Source: GCA-002793235 sp965267355
Lineage (GTDB): Bacteria; Bacteroidota; Bacteroidia; Flavobacteriales_E; Vicingaceae
NCBI GenBank assembly: GCA_965267355.1
Contig: OZ253956.1
Span: 1,178,001-1,242,000, forward strand
DNA length: 64,000 nucleotides
Direction of reading: 5' to 3'
Below are positions 1 through 9,372 of this stretch, in pieces. Numbering within the stretch: the stretch's first letter is position 1; every line of letters starts with the position of its first letter. The position numbers and the translations under genes are program-made. The notes beneath the pieces were generated by a model, which saw only the letters and a program-made list of their open reading frames with translations, was not told the DNA's origin and did no database searches.

Positions 1-413
1 ATGTAATTACTTTAATTAATGAGGTTGATGAAGTCATAAAAATTGCAGAAAATGAAAGTTTTGTAATCTCTAAAATTTTATATGATTACCGATCTGCAGA
101 AATTAGTGAAGCGGCAGGAAAAGAATTAGAAAAGTTAGCTTTGATACTTAAAAAGAATAAAAACATTGGGGTTGAATTAAGCTCTCATACAGATTCAAAA
201 GGTAGTGAGTCGTATAACTTAGAGCTTTCTCAAAAGAGGGCAGATAATGCAGTACAGTATATTGTTAATAAAGAAGTAAATCGAGATAGAATAAAAGCAA
301 AAGGATATGGAGAAACTATGCCCGTTGCACCTAACGAAATAAACGGGAAAGATAATCCCGAGGGTAGAGCAAAAAACAGAAGGACAGAATTTAAAGTTAT
401 TAAGTTAAAATAA
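1..413 (+). CDS. OmpA-family protein, C-terminal domain (5' end outside window)
   Basis: The reading frame is open from base 3 and runs off the left edge, so only the last 136 residues are present. They form an OmpA/MotB-like peptidoglycan-binding domain. Visible are the ILYDY-type first strand, the SSHTDSKG turn, the LSQKRADNAVQYI helix, the GYGE segment and the closing RAKNRRTEF. This domain normally anchors an outer-membrane or periplasmic protein to peptidoglycan. A TTG at 141 falls inside the domain and is not a credible start. The cyclase/HD sensor starts 4 bases after the stop, so the two are probably co-transcribed. In Bacteroidota such OmpA proteins often carry N-terminal repeat or TPR regions, which cannot be checked here. 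Confidence 0.9.
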   Translation, partial: VITLINEVDEVIKIAENESFVISKILYDYRSAEISEAAGKELEKLALILKKNKNIGVELSSHTDSKGSESYNLELSQKRADNAVQYIVNKEVNRDRIKAKGYGETMPVAPNEINGKDNPEGRAKNRRTEFKVIKLK

Positions 414-417
414 CCAG

Positions 418-3400
418 GTGAAGAAGCTTCTATCAGTAGTTTTAATCGTATTTATTTCATTTATTAGTGTTGCTCAGCAAAGCAATATTAAGTTTCGTCA
501 TTTAACCATTAAAGATGGTTTATCTCAAAGTAACGTAAGTACAATTTTACAAGACTCTAAGGGGTTGATTTGGTTTGGAACACAAGATGGTTTGAATCTT
601 TACAATGGGTTTGATTTTGAAGTGTTTTCACATGATATATCAGATTCAACCTCCATTTCTAACAATTTTATAAGAGATCTTTTACAAGATACAGCAGGTA
701 CAATGTGGGTGGCAACTGAAAACGGACTTAATCTTTTTAATAGGGGTAAGTATAACTTTAAAACAATACTTAAAACCGGCAAAAAGGCTAAAGCCAAACA
801 AAATTTCTGGGCACTCACTCAAGATAGTAGATATGTGTGGGCTGGAACTGAAAATGGGCTTTATAAAATTGATAAAAACACCCATGAGTATCAGAAAGTT
901 GTTTTAATGTTGAGTACTGATGTTCAGAAATTAAGAGTACGAAAACTGTGTTTTTTGAAAAAAACGAACGAATTACTAATAGCAACAGAAGGAAATGGTA
1001 TTGTTAGGTACAATATAGAAACTACCGAAACTACTCAACTATATCAGGATAATAGTTTATTAAAAAGCAACATTGTGTGGGATGTATATCAAGATACTGA
1101 AGGCTTAGTATGGATAGCTACCAATAGAGGACTTAATTTTTACAACCCAAAAACCAAAAGGATAACTTCGAAATTTCCTATTGATAAGAAAATAGGGAAT
1201 GAAATTATTAAATGTATTTATGAAGATAAATCAGGTTTGGTTTGGGTTGGTACAGAAAATAAAGGGCTTTATAGGATTAATTCATTTACCGATGTACACC
1301 ATTATTTTTATGATGCTAATGTTTCTACAAGTATCAGCAGCAATAAAATCAATACCATCTATGAAGATGGTTCAGGTATTATATGGATAGGGACTCAATC
1401 AGGAGTAGATAAGTTTGATAAACAGAAGCAGTTTTTTAAGCATTATCAGCATTGGCCAAATAACCCCAATACTATAAATAGTAATATGGTTTGGTCTATA
1501 TTTCAGGATGATTCTGAAGAATCTAAACTGTATGTTGGAACTGATAAAGGATTAAATATAATAGATAAAAGCGAAGGAGAAGTAAAACATATTTTACCTA
1601 AGTTCCCTGATACGAAAACATCTAAAACGGAACATATTTTTTGTGTTTATAAAGAACACACAGGTAAGCTGCTTGTAGGTACAGATGGTGGAGCTTTTTA
1701 CCTTGCTAATCATCAATTAAAACCTTTAGGTGATAAATGGCATAATCAAAATAGAAAAAGAACTTATACCATTTTTGAAGATAGCAAAAACCGATTATGG
1801 TTTGGAACAAAAGAGGGATTGGTTTTACTTTCTGAAGATAGAAAAAATTATACAACTTACCAAAGTTCTGATACTACAGGAGCTTTATTGCATGATGTGG
1901 TTCGTGTAGTTATTGAAACTAAAAATGGAGATATATGGATTGGTACAGATGGTGGAGGAATAGCAAAGATTATCGAAAAAACTGATGGGAAAATTAGCTT
2001 TAAAAGTTATGTGAAGGATGAAGATAAGCTTTCATCACTTTCTAATAATGGAGTACTGACCATACATGAAGATAAATCAGGTTTGTTATGGATTGGAACA
2101 TTTGGAGGAGGGCTAAATGTATTTAACCCAAAAACGGAAGAGTTTTTTACTTATACTGAAAAAGAGGGATTGTCTAACAATGTTATATACGGAATAACAG
2201 AAGACAAAAAGGGTAATTTATGGATGAGTACTAATAAAGGGATCTCTCAGTTTTTCAAAAAAAGAAGCACATTTAGAGTGTTTGAAGAAAGCGATGGTTT
2301 ACAAAGTAACGAGTTTAATACAGGAGCATACTTTCAAGCTAAAACAGGTCAATTGTTTTTTGGCGGAATCAATGGTTTTAACTCTTTCTATCCAGATGAT
2401 ATCCATATTAATAAAACTAAGCCAAAACCTTTAATTACTAAATTTTACTTATTTAACAAGCCGGTTAAAATAGGCGAGAATCAGGTGCTAAAGAGGCATA
2501 TTTCTGAGTTAGATGAGATTGTTTTAAAGCATCGTCAAAATGTGATTTCGTTTGAATTTGCTGCACTACATTATTCGTATCCTCTTAAAAACCAGCATAA
2601 ATATATGTTAGAGAATTTTAATGAAGATTGGGTTGAAATAGGGAACAGTCGTAGAGCAAATTACACCAATCTAGACCCAGGAGAATATATTTTTAAGGTT
2701 AAAGTTGCCAATAATGATGGAATATGGAGTGATGAGGTAGCCCAAGTAAGAGTGATTGTTGAACCTCCCTTTTGGCGAACAATATGGTTTATTCTGATAG
2801 TTTATGTTCTTATACCTTTATTGATGATATATGGGGTGGTAAGGTATAGAATTAATCAGGTTAAGCGTCAAAAACAAATTTTAGAAATACAGGTAAAAGA
2901 AAGAACACGAGAAGTAATGAAGCAAAAAGAACTGTTGGAAGTTGAAAAAGAAAAAGCTGAACAGTTGTTATTGAACATATTACCAGCCGAAACAGCAGAA
3001 GAATTAAAAGCAAAAGGTAAAGCTACAGCCCGTCAGTATAGAATGACCTCTATAATGTTTACTGACTTTAAGAGTTTTACCAAAATTGCAGAAACTATTG
3101 ATCCACAGGTTTTAGTTGCTGAATTAGATAATTATTTTGTAAAGTTTGATGAGATTGTTGAAAAATATGATGTAGAAAAGATTAAAACTATTGGTGATGC
3201 TTATATGTGTGCAGGAGGAATACCTATTCGTAATAAAAGTAACCCAATAGATATTGTACTCGCAGGGTTGGAAATACAACGATTTGTAAAAAAATACAAC
3301 GAAACCAAAAAATTAGAAGGAGAAAAAGGTTGGGGCTTACGAATAGGGATTCATACAGGTTCGGTAATTGCGGGAGTGGTTGGTACCAAACGTTTTGCTT

Positions 3401-4254
3401 ATGATATCTGGGGAGATAGTGTAAACATTGCCAGTAGAGTAGAAGCAGCTAGTAACATAGGCAGGGTTAACATTTCAGGAGCTACTTATGAGTTGGTAAA
3501 AGAGTTTTTTAGTTGTGAATACAGAGGTAAAATTAGAGCCAAGAACAAAGGTTATATTGATATGTATTTTGTTCATGGTATTCGTCCTGAGCTTTCTGAA
3601 AATGGTGAAGGGCTTGTTCCCAATGAGTTGTTCCAAAAATATGTCGATTTACACATTTACAGTGGTATTAAGTACCGCAAAGCTGAGAAGTATATTGTAA
3701 AAAGGCTGAAAAAAGAGTTGCCAGATAATTTATATTATCACGATTTAAGACATACTACTGATGTTTGTGCAGCAGTAGAGCGAATAGCGTTAATGGAAGG
3801 AATTGAAGGGGATGACATTTTCTTATTAAAAACAGCAGCACTATATCATGATGCCGGATTTGTACATCAATATGCTAATAACGAAGATATTGGTGCAGCT
3901 TTAGCTAGAGAGGTTTTGCCACGCTTTGGATATACCGAAGATCAGATTAATACCATTTGCGAATTAATACAGGCTACCAAAGTACCACAAAAACCTAACA
4001 ATCATTTGCAGCAAATTATTTGTGATGCTGATTTAGATTATTTGGGAGGAGATGAGTTTCATGTAATTGCTGACAAATTGAAACGCGAATTGTTTGAAAG
4101 AGATATTATCCAAAATGATAAGCAGTGGGACGAAATGCAGGTTAAGTTTTTAGAACAACACACCTACTTTACCAAAACGGCTATAGACTTACGCCAGGCT
4201 AATAAAATGGAGCGTGTAAAAGAGATTAAAGAGAGACTAAAAACTTATGATTAA
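418..4254 (+). CDS. Propeller-sensor adenylate/guanylate cyclase with C-terminal HD domain
   Basis: This 1278-residue protein starts at GTG with a signal peptide (residues 1-19, ending in VAQ). Residues about 20-690 hold a long series of two-component-regulator propeller repeats (recurring GLSxNxV and GxLWIGT motifs). A Y_Y_Y domain follows (about 715-783), then one membrane segment (about 786-808), a coiled coil, a class III nucleotide cyclase domain (about 870-1055) and an HD domain (about 1100-1270). The cyclase keeps the metal aspartates (FTDFKSFT, IGDAY), the lysine of KTIGD and the aspartate of YDIWGD, a pair typical of adenylate rather than guanylate cyclases, and the NxxSR residues. 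The HD domain keeps RHT, YHDAG and CDADLD. I infer a periplasmic sensor that makes a cyclic nucleotide and may also degrade one. Substrate is unproven. Confidence 0.88.
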   Translation: MKKLLSVVLIVFISFISVAQQSNIKFRHLTIKDGLSQSNVSTILQDSKGLIWFGTQDGLNLYNGFDFEVFSHDISDSTSISNNFIRDLLQDTAGTMWVATENGLNLFNRGKYNFKTILKTGKKAKAKQNFWALTQDSRYVWAGTENGLYKIDKNTHEYQKVVLMLSTDVQKLRVRKLCFLKKTNELLIATEGNGIVRYNIETTETTQLYQDNSLLKSNIVWDVYQDTEGLVWIATNRGLNFYNPKTKRITSKFPIDKKIGNEIIKCIYEDKSGLVWVGTENKGLYRINSFTDVHHYFYDANVSTSISSNKINTIYEDGSGIIWIGTQSGVDKFDKQKQFFKHYQHWPNNPNTINSNMVWSIFQDDSEESKLYVGTDKGLNIIDKSEGEVKHILPKFPDTKTSKTEHIFCVYKEHTGKLLVGTDGGAFYLANHQLKPLGDKWHNQNRKRTYTIFEDSKNRLWFGTKEGLVLLSEDRKNYTTYQSSDTTGALLHDVVRVVIETKNGDIWIGTDGGGIAKIIEKTDGKISFKSYVKDEDKLSSLSNNGVLTIHEDKSGLLWIGTFGGGLNVFNPKTEEFFTYTEKEGLSNNVIYGITEDKKGNLWMSTNKGISQFFKKRSTFRVFEESDGLQSNEFNTGAYFQAKTGQLFFGGINGFNSFYPDDIHINKTKPKPLITKFYLFNKPVKIGENQVLKRHISELDEIVLKHRQNVISFEFAALHYSYPLKNQHKYMLENFNEDWVEIGNSRRANYTNLDPGEYIFKVKVANNDGIWSDEVAQVRVIVEPPFWRTIWFILIVYVLIPLLMIYGVVRYRINQVKRQKQILEIQVKERTREVMKQKELLEVEKEKAEQLLLNILPAETAEELKAKGKATARQYRMTSIMFTDFKSFTKIAETIDPQVLVAELDNYFVKFDEIVEKYDVEKIKTIGDAYMCAGGIPIRNKSNPIDIVLAGLEIQRFVKKYNETKKLEGEKGWGLRIGIHTGSVIAGVVGTKRFAYDIWGDSVNIASRVEAASNIGRVNISGATYELVKEFFSCEYRGKIRAKNKGYIDMYFVHGIRPELSENGEGLVPNELFQKYVDLHIYSGIKYRKAEKYIVKRLKKELPDNLYYHDLRHTTDVCAAVERIALMEGIEGDDIFLLKTAALYHDAGFVHQYANNEDIGAALAREVLPRFGYTEDQINTICELIQATKVPQKPNNHLQQIICDADLDYLGGDEFHVIADKLKRELFERDIIQNDKQWDEMQVKFLEQHTYFTKTAIDLRQANKMERVKEIKERLKTYD

Positions 4255-4284
4255 GAAAAACCTACAATCGAAGAGGGTTTTCTT
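4253..4284. terminator. Bidirectional intrinsic terminator
   Basis: An 11-bp stem (AAGAAAAACCT against AGGGTTTTCTT, one mismatch) encloses a 10-base loop and lies between the convergent cyclase and M42 peptidase genes. A-rich and T-rich flanks allow it to act on both strands. It overlaps the cyclase stop codon. Confidence 0.6.
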
Positions 4285-4298
4285 ATGAAGAATATAAA

Positions 4299-5348
4299 TT
4301 AAAACTCCCAATTTCCTTTGTCCAGCTCTTCCAAACAACCAGTCAATAAGTCAATGCTGCCTTTAATGTCATTTTTATCAGCCATTTCAATAACTTGGTG
4401 TATATGACGTGTAGGTATAGAAATTGCTCCCGCAATTGCTCCACCTGGGCTCATACGCTGAATACCAGCGGTGTCTGTTCCTCCTGCAGTTAAAATCTCT
4501 TTTTGGGTCTTAATGTTATTTCTTTCAGCAACTTCTTCCATAAATCTAATCATGCGATAATCGCAAATAGTAGAGCTATCCATTACTTTAATGGCTGTTC
4601 CTTCTCCTAGTTTGGTAATCATTTCTTCTGGTTTAGCACCAGGCACATCAAAAGCAATGGTGGTATCTAATCCAAAACCAAAATCAGGTTTAATCTCCAA
4701 AGAAGCTACACTAGCACCTCTAATTCCAACCTCTTCTTGTACCGTAAATACACCATAAACATCATAGGGCACTTCTTTATCTTTTAATGTTCTTAGTGTT
4801 TCTATTAAAATAAATACAGCTAATCGGTTATCCAGAGATTTACAATTTACACAGTTGCCCATTTCAATTAAACCCCTCTCTCTTGTAATAGGATTGCCTA
4901 TACTCACTATTTTTTCAACCTCTTCTTTCTTCATGCCAAGGTCAATAAAAAAGTCGGTAGTTTTTAATGATTTGCCTCTTTCCTCAGGAGTCATTACATG
5001 TATAGGTTTAGAACCCATTACACCCATTACATCTTCTTTTCCGTGTATTATTACTCGTTGTGCAGTCAATGTTTTAGGGTCAAAACCACCTAAGGTGTGA
5101 AACCTAACAAAACCATTATCATCAATATGGGTAACAATAAAACCAATTTCATCCATGTGAGCACCAATCATCACTCGCTTACTTTTTTTCCCTTTTTTTA
5201 TGGCATAAACATTTCCCATATTATCAATGGTAACTTCATCAACAAGAGGCTTTATTTCTCTTAAAACAACTTCTCTTATTCTTTGTTCATGACCTGGAGC
5301 ACCAGCTATTTCGGCAATTTCTTTTAATAATTCTACATTAATTGGCAT
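4299..5348 (-). CDS. M42 family metallopeptidase (glutamyl aminopeptidase/endoglucanase family)
   Basis: The 349-residue protein has the full metal-site pattern of M42 di-zinc aminopeptidases: AHMDE (about residue 63), the bridging aspartate in KSLDNRLA (about 169), the catalytic QEEVGIRG (about 204), LDTTIAFDVPG, AGGTDTAG, and the late histidine in PTRHIHQ (about 319). These cytoplasmic enzymes remove N-terminal residues from peptides and usually form large tetrahedral complexes. There is no signal peptide. The gene lies 21 bases after pyruvate kinase on the same strand, probably as the last gene of an IPExxxVDY-pyk-peptidase operon. The family is certain; peptide preference is not visible. 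Confidence 0.92.
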   Translation of the reverse strand: MPINVELLKEIAEIAGAPGHEQRIREVVLREIKPLVDEVTIDNMGNVYAIKKGKKSKRVMIGAHMDEIGFIVTHIDDNGFVRFHTLGGFDPKTLTAQRVIIHGKEDVMGVMGSKPIHVMTPEERGKSLKTTDFFIDLGMKKEEVEKIVSIGNPITRERGLIEMGNCVNCKSLDNRLAVFILIETLRTLKDKEVPYDVYGVFTVQEEVGIRGASVASLEIKPDFGFGLDTTIAFDVPGAKPEEMITKLGEGTAIKVMDSSTICDYRMIRFMEEVAERNNIKTQKEILTAGGTDTAGIQRMSPGGAIAGAISIPTRHIHQVIEMADKNDIKGSIDLLTGCLEELDKGNWEF

Positions 5349-5369
5349 TGGATATATAAGTTTATGTTA

Positions 5370-6797
5370 TTAATCAATATAGCTAAGCTTCATCATATTA
5401 GATTGCCCCTTTTCAGCAATAGGCATGCTAGCTATATTTATTATTAAATCTTTCTTTTTAACTCTTTTTTCCTTTTTAAGAATATATTTAATATCAGCTA
5501 TGGTATGGTCAGTACTAATAAATTTATCATATAGATAAACATTAACCCCCCAAACCAAACTTAACATATTTAATATTTCTTCATTTCCGGTAAAAACAAA
5601 AATTCCAGCTTTAGGTCTAAAACTAGCAATCTTAAAACCAGTATAACCAGAAAAAGTCATTGTTACAATTCCCTTTGCGTTTACTCTTTGGGCTAGCCTA
5701 CATGAATTAAAACAAATACTATCTGTAATAAATCGCTCACTCTCAACTTCACCAGGAGGATATTCGTAATGATATAAGCTCTCATCATTTTCAACATCAT
5801 TTATAATGTTTACCATAGCTTCAATTACCTCAACAGGGTATTTTCCTACAGAAGTTTCACCACTTAGCATAACGGCATCAGCACCATCTAATACTGCATT
5901 GGCAACATCGTTTACTTCAGCTCTGGTAGGGGTTATATTGTCAATCATGCTTTCCATCATTTGGGTAGCAATAATAACTGGCTTGGCTGCCTTCATACAC
6001 CTTTTTACTATGGATTTTTGGATAAGAGGTACTTCCTGAAAAGGTATTTCTACACCTAAATCTCCTCTGGCTACCATAATAGCATCAGTAACCTCAATAA
6101 TTTCGTCTAGGTTATCTATTGCTTCTGGCTTTTCAATTTTAGCTATTACCTTAGCATTACTTTTAGCTTTAGAAATAATGCTTTTTAATTCTTTTATATC
6201 ATTAGGGTTTCTTACAAAAGAAAGACCTATCCATGCTAAGTCCATTTTTAAGGCAAAGACTAAATCTTCTTTATCTTTTTTAGTTAAACAGGGTAAAGAA
6301 ACTTTGGTTTTAGGCAAGTTAACCCCTTTGTTGGATGATAAAACACCACCATGAATAACTTTTGCAATGACTTCATCCTTATTATTGGTAGATTCAATTT
6401 TTAATTGAAGTTTCCCATCATCTAATAAAATAATTTCTCCTTTGTAAACATCTTGCGGAAACTGCTTATAGCTGATATAAACTTTCTCCTTAGTACCGAT
6501 ACACTTTTTAGTAGTAAAGGTTAGTTTATCGTTTATTTTTAAATGAATACCATTGTTTTCAATTTCTCCAACTCTAATTTTAGGGCCTTGTAAATCACCC
6601 AAAATAGCAGTATGTAGTCCCAATTCCTGATTTATCTCTCGGATATGCTCAATAACTTTTTTGTGATCTTCGTGCCTTCCATGAGAAAAGTTTACTCGAC
6701 ATACATTAACCCCTTTTTTAATTATTTTTTTAAGCATACTTTTTGATGCAGTTGAAGGGCCAATTGTAGCTACTATTTTTGTTTTTCTATTATTCAT
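5370..6797 (-). CDS. pyk: Pyruvate kinase
   Basis: This 475-residue protein converts phosphoenolpyruvate and ADP to pyruvate and ATP, the last step of glycolysis. The N-terminal KIVATIGPST, the CRVNFSHG segment, the active-site IMVARGDLGVEI (about 237-250) with KIEKPEA before it, and the DAVMLSGETSVGKYPVE segment (about 305-325) are all present. Length and domain order (A, B and C domains) are normal. The start codon overlaps the stop of the IPExxxVDY gene (TAATG), suggesting translational coupling. This pyk/IPExxxVDY neighbourhood is common in Flavobacteriia. Confidence 0.97.
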   Translation of the reverse strand: MNNRKTKIVATIGPSTASKSMLKKIIKKGVNVCRVNFSHGRHEDHKKVIEHIREINQELGLHTAILGDLQGPKIRVGEIENNGIHLKINDKLTFTTKKCIGTKEKVYISYKQFPQDVYKGEIILLDDGKLQLKIESTNNKDEVIAKVIHGGVLSSNKGVNLPKTKVSLPCLTKKDKEDLVFALKMDLAWIGLSFVRNPNDIKELKSIISKAKSNAKVIAKIEKPEAIDNLDEIIEVTDAIMVARGDLGVEIPFQEVPLIQKSIVKRCMKAAKPVIIATQMMESMIDNITPTRAEVNDVANAVLDGADAVMLSGETSVGKYPVEVIEAMVNIINDVENDESLYHYEYPPGEVESERFITDSICFNSCRLAQRVNAKGIVTMTFSGYTGFKIASFRPKAGIFVFTGNEEILNMLSLVWGVNVYLYDKFISTDHTIADIKYILKKEKRVKKKDLIINIASMPIAEKGQSNMMKLSYID

Positions 6798-7198
6798 TAA
6801 AATAATAAGTTTTGTTTAGATTTTAATTGAAGAGGGTTGATTTTAAAAGAAGTTAAAACTAAGGATATGTTATTGATTTTCCAAATCAAGTTTTTAATCA
6901 ATTCATCACTATAGTTACCTTTAAGTAATAAAAAGTAATCTACACTTTTTTGTTCAGGTAGTAAAAAACCAGATTTGCTTCGGTTGGTAATAATGTAGTA
7001 ATCTATATGATTATCTTCATCAAGATATAGATAAAATGAAAAAGCCTGTTTTTCCACAATGTAATCGTGTTGCCTTGTTAAATCTATGTTGAGTTGTTGG
7101 TTTAGCTCTCTACAAATGCGATAATCTTTACTATGACAGCTAAGTCCTATCAATGCAAATTCGTAATCTTCTTCTATTTCCAGAACAAACTTTGTCAT
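6797..7198 (-). CDS. IPExxxVDY family protein
   Basis: This is a 133-residue cytoplasmic protein of unknown function. The segment LLPEQKSVDYFLLLKG (about residues 77-92) matches the motif that names this Bacteroidota family, with the first Ile replaced by Leu. There is no signal peptide or membrane segment. It ends on a TAATG overlap with pyk, so it is the first gene of the pyk operon. A TAnnTTTG box lies only four bases before its ATG. No biochemical role is established for the family as far as I know. Confidence 0.8.
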   Translation of the reverse strand: MTKFVLEIEEDYEFALIGLSCHSKDYRICRELNQQLNIDLTRQHDYIVEKQAFSFYLYLDEDNHIDYYIITNRSKSGFLLPEQKSVDYFLLLKGNYSDELIKNLIWKINNISLVLTSFKINPLQLKSKQNLLF

Positions 7199-7202
7199 AC
7201 AG

Positions 7203-7210
7203 CAAAGATA
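7203..7210 (-). promoter_or_regulatory. TAnnTTTG promoter box for the IPExxxVDY-pyk operon
   Basis: TATCTTTG on the minus strand exactly fits the Bacteroidota -7 consensus. Only CTGT separates it from the ATG at 7198, so the transcript would begin at or within a few bases of the start codon. No clear -33 TTG is seen. Confidence 0.6.
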
Positions 7211-7353
7211 TAAAGAAGGTAAATGAATAAGTATTAATATTAAGTTAATTTAATAGTGTAAATCTCTTTTACCTATCGAAGGACATATTTGTTTGTTAAT
7301 TGTATAAATACAACCCTATATTGATTTTAAAAGATTTACCTGAAAATTAATAT

Positions 7354-7361
7354 TAACTTTG
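7354..7361 (+). promoter_or_regulatory. TAnnTTTG promoter box for the CHU_C-PorP/SprF pair
   Basis: TAACTTTG fits the -7 consensus and is separated from the ATG at 7366 by four bases, again implying little or no 5' leader. Confidence 0.6.
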
Positions 7362-7365
7362 CCTG

Positions 7366-8214
7366 ATGAATTTGAGTGTTAGGACAGTTGTATTGTTTTT
7401 TATTACTAGCTTTTTTATATGTGAGTTGGCTAATGCTCAATGCCCTGTTGATGTTCAGATTACAGCAAGTCACCCTAACCCTGTTTGTAAAAACACTACT
7501 GTAACCTATACAGCTAACCCAACAAATGGAGGAGCTAACCCAGAGTATATCTGGATGGTGAGTGGAGATACTGTTTCTGAAAGTGCTACCTATTCGGTAA
7601 ATTTTAATGATTTGTATGTAGAGGTGTATTTGATATCATCAAATGGTTGTCCTCAAGATACTGCTATGGGGTTTTATAATTTAGTCACGATTGATAATGT
7701 AGTAGAATATGAAGTAGTAGTTGAAGAATGCAACCAGCCTGTAGCAGACATTAATATTACTAGTGTTAGTGTGGATGAAGAGCCTTACACTTATAATTTA
7801 TACGTAGGAGGGAGTGGTTTAGGGCAGCAAACAACATACGAAGATTTAACAGTATCGTCATACCCCTTAGTTATTGAGTATGGAAGTGGATGTGTTGATA
7901 CTACATGGATTGATATGGCTACGGTTACATGTCCGGAACCTCTACCTATAGAGGCATTTACTCCAAATGAAGATGGGTTTAATGATAAGTGGTTCATACA
8001 GAATATTGAGTTTTACCCTAACAATGAAGTATTTATTTATGATAGATGGGGGCAAAGAGTTTACCATAAGGAGGGTTATACTAATCAAGATGCATGGGAT
8101 GCAAAATATATAGGCACAAATATGCCTGTTTCTACCTATTATTATATTCTGAAAATAAATTATCAGAAACAAGACGAAAAAGTATATAACGGACCTATTT
8201 CTATTTTTAGATAG
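7366..8214 (+). CDS. Small secreted protein with type B T9SS sorting domain (CHU_C)
   Basis: The 282-residue protein has a signal peptide (ending NAQ at 25) and a short cysteine-containing Ig/PKD-like region (about 26-190). Its C-terminal domain of about 90 residues starts at IEAFTPNEDGFND and contains FIYDRWGQRVY and WDAKYIG. That C-terminus is the gliding-motility-associated, type B sorting signal recognised by the type IX secretion system. Such proteins are exported and displayed on the cell surface. The PorP/SprF gene starts two bases after its stop, the usual partner arrangement for type B substrates (as in SprB-SprF). The carrier is unusually small: known partners are often thousands of residues long. 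Confidence 0.88.
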   Translation: MNLSVRTVVLFFITSFFICELANAQCPVDVQITASHPNPVCKNTTVTYTANPTNGGANPEYIWMVSGDTVSESATYSVNFNDLYVEVYLISSNGCPQDTAMGFYNLVTIDNVVEYEVVVEECNQPVADINITSVSVDEEPYTYNLYVGGSGLGQQTTYEDLTVSSYPLVIEYGSGCVDTTWIDMATVTCPEPLPIEAFTPNEDGFNDKWFIQNIEFYPNNEVFIYDRWGQRVYHKEGYTNQDAWDAKYIGTNMPVSTYYYILKINYQKQDEKVYNGPISIFR

Positions 8215-8216
8215 TA

Positions 8217-9152
8217 TTGAAAAAGTATTTAATCATATCATTTTGTTTGTTTGTTTCACAGTTTATAACTGCACAACAATCGGTTCATTATTCTCAATAT
8301 TCGTTTAATAATTTTGGATATAATCCTGCTTTTGCAGGAACACAAAAATGTGTGGATTTTAGGGCTGGAACCAGGTTGCAATGGCTAGGGTTTAAAGGAG
8401 CTCCAGTTTCTTCGTTTGCTAGTATACAAACTAGAATAAAGAAAAAGAAGTTTAAAAATACTGGAATACATGGGGTAGGCTTATATGTAGAGCAAGATGA
8501 CGTTCATTTAACAACTCGAACTGCTGTAAAATTAGGATATGCTTATCATACCAAATTGTCGTCTAAATATCGAATGGGATTAGGTGTTTTTGCAGGTGTA
8601 CAACAGTATTCTACTGATGATGTATTTAGCGGAGAAGCTAATCCAGACCCAGTACTTGCTAATGCTGCAGGTTCAGTATTACGATACCCTGATATTATGC
8701 CAGGCATTTTATTGTATAGTAATAAGGTGTATTGGAGTTTTTCAATCAATCAATTATATTTTAAGAACATTAATTTAGGGCAAGAGCAAACACAGGTAAA
8801 TCAATATTATTTTGGAGCAGGGCATAAATCAGTGAGAGGACATTGGACTATTTTTAAATCATTTCTACTAAAACAGAATGTGCTGGGGCCACCAGCATTA
8901 GATTTAAATATTGATTGGGTATATTATGAGGACTTAACTTTTGGTTTAGGTTATAGGGTTGGGGAATCGGCAATAGCCAAGCTGAGGATCAATTTGGGTA
9001 AGTTTGGAATAGGTTATGCTTTTGATTATCCATTAAATCAACTAAGAGGTAACTATGGGCACGAAATTATGATTAGCTTTAAACGTTGTGATGGAGGTGG
9101 TCCAGGAGACGGTAGTGGCGGAAAAATTAAAGCTTGCCCTGCTTATAATTAG
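8217..9152 (+). CDS. PorP/SprF family type IX secretion system membrane protein
   Basis: This 311-residue outer-membrane beta-barrel protein starts at TTG, with a signal peptide ending TAQQ. The family hallmark YNPAFAG (residues about 37-43) follows HYSQYSFNNFG, and the rest consists of alternating barrel strands with a typical aromatic content. SprF-type proteins are needed for secretion or surface attachment of the type B-sorted protein encoded directly upstream. The start is chosen because it gives a clean signal peptide and tight coupling to the upstream stop. The 3' end overlaps the convergent glutaredoxin-like gene by 26 bases. Confidence 0.9.
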   Translation: MKKYLIISFCLFVSQFITAQQSVHYSQYSFNNFGYNPAFAGTQKCVDFRAGTRLQWLGFKGAPVSSFASIQTRIKKKKFKNTGIHGVGLYVEQDDVHLTTRTAVKLGYAYHTKLSSKYRMGLGVFAGVQQYSTDDVFSGEANPDPVLANAAGSVLRYPDIMPGILLYSNKVYWSFSINQLYFKNINLGQEQTQVNQYYFGAGHKSVRGHWTIFKSFLLKQNVLGPPALDLNIDWVYYEDLTFGLGYRVGESAIAKLRINLGKFGIGYAFDYPLNQLRGNYGHEIMISFKRCDGGGPGDGSGGKIKACPAYN

Positions 9153-9372
9153 TTTTTACAATGAGGTGAGCTATGATGTCTTTAGCCCCATACCCAACAA
9201 GTTTTTCATTCTTAATTAATGCAGGGAAAACTAATAAGGGAAAAGGTAATGTATAGTTTTCATGGTCAACATTAATGGTTTTTACAGAAATGTTTTCCTG
9301 ATTTAAAAGCATTAATACTTTTCTGCAACCACCACAGTTATTACTTACATATAACCTATAATTACTAAGCAT
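9127..9372 (-). CDS. Glutaredoxin-like thiol protein
   Basis: This short protein (81 residues) begins with a YRLYVSNNCGGC strand, a CxxC redox motif (Cys13, Cys16) at the start of the first helix, as in glutaredoxins and thioredoxin-fold proteins. A FPLLVFPALI segment could hold the cis-proline. There is no signal peptide, so it should be cytoplasmic. Its start overlaps the end of the Crp/Fnr gene by 8 bases, so the pair is probably one operon. Function is inferred from the motif only. Confidence 0.7.
   Translation of the reverse strand: MLSNYRLYVSNNCGGCRKVLMLLNQENISVKTINVDHENYTLPFPLLVFPALIKNEKLVGYGAKDIIAHLIVKTNYKQGKL

Noticed and set aside
141..413. Separate 90-codon gene starting at TTG 141
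   Set aside because: The same frame is open upstream to base 3 and encodes the beginning of the OmpA domain, so this is the end of a longer gene.
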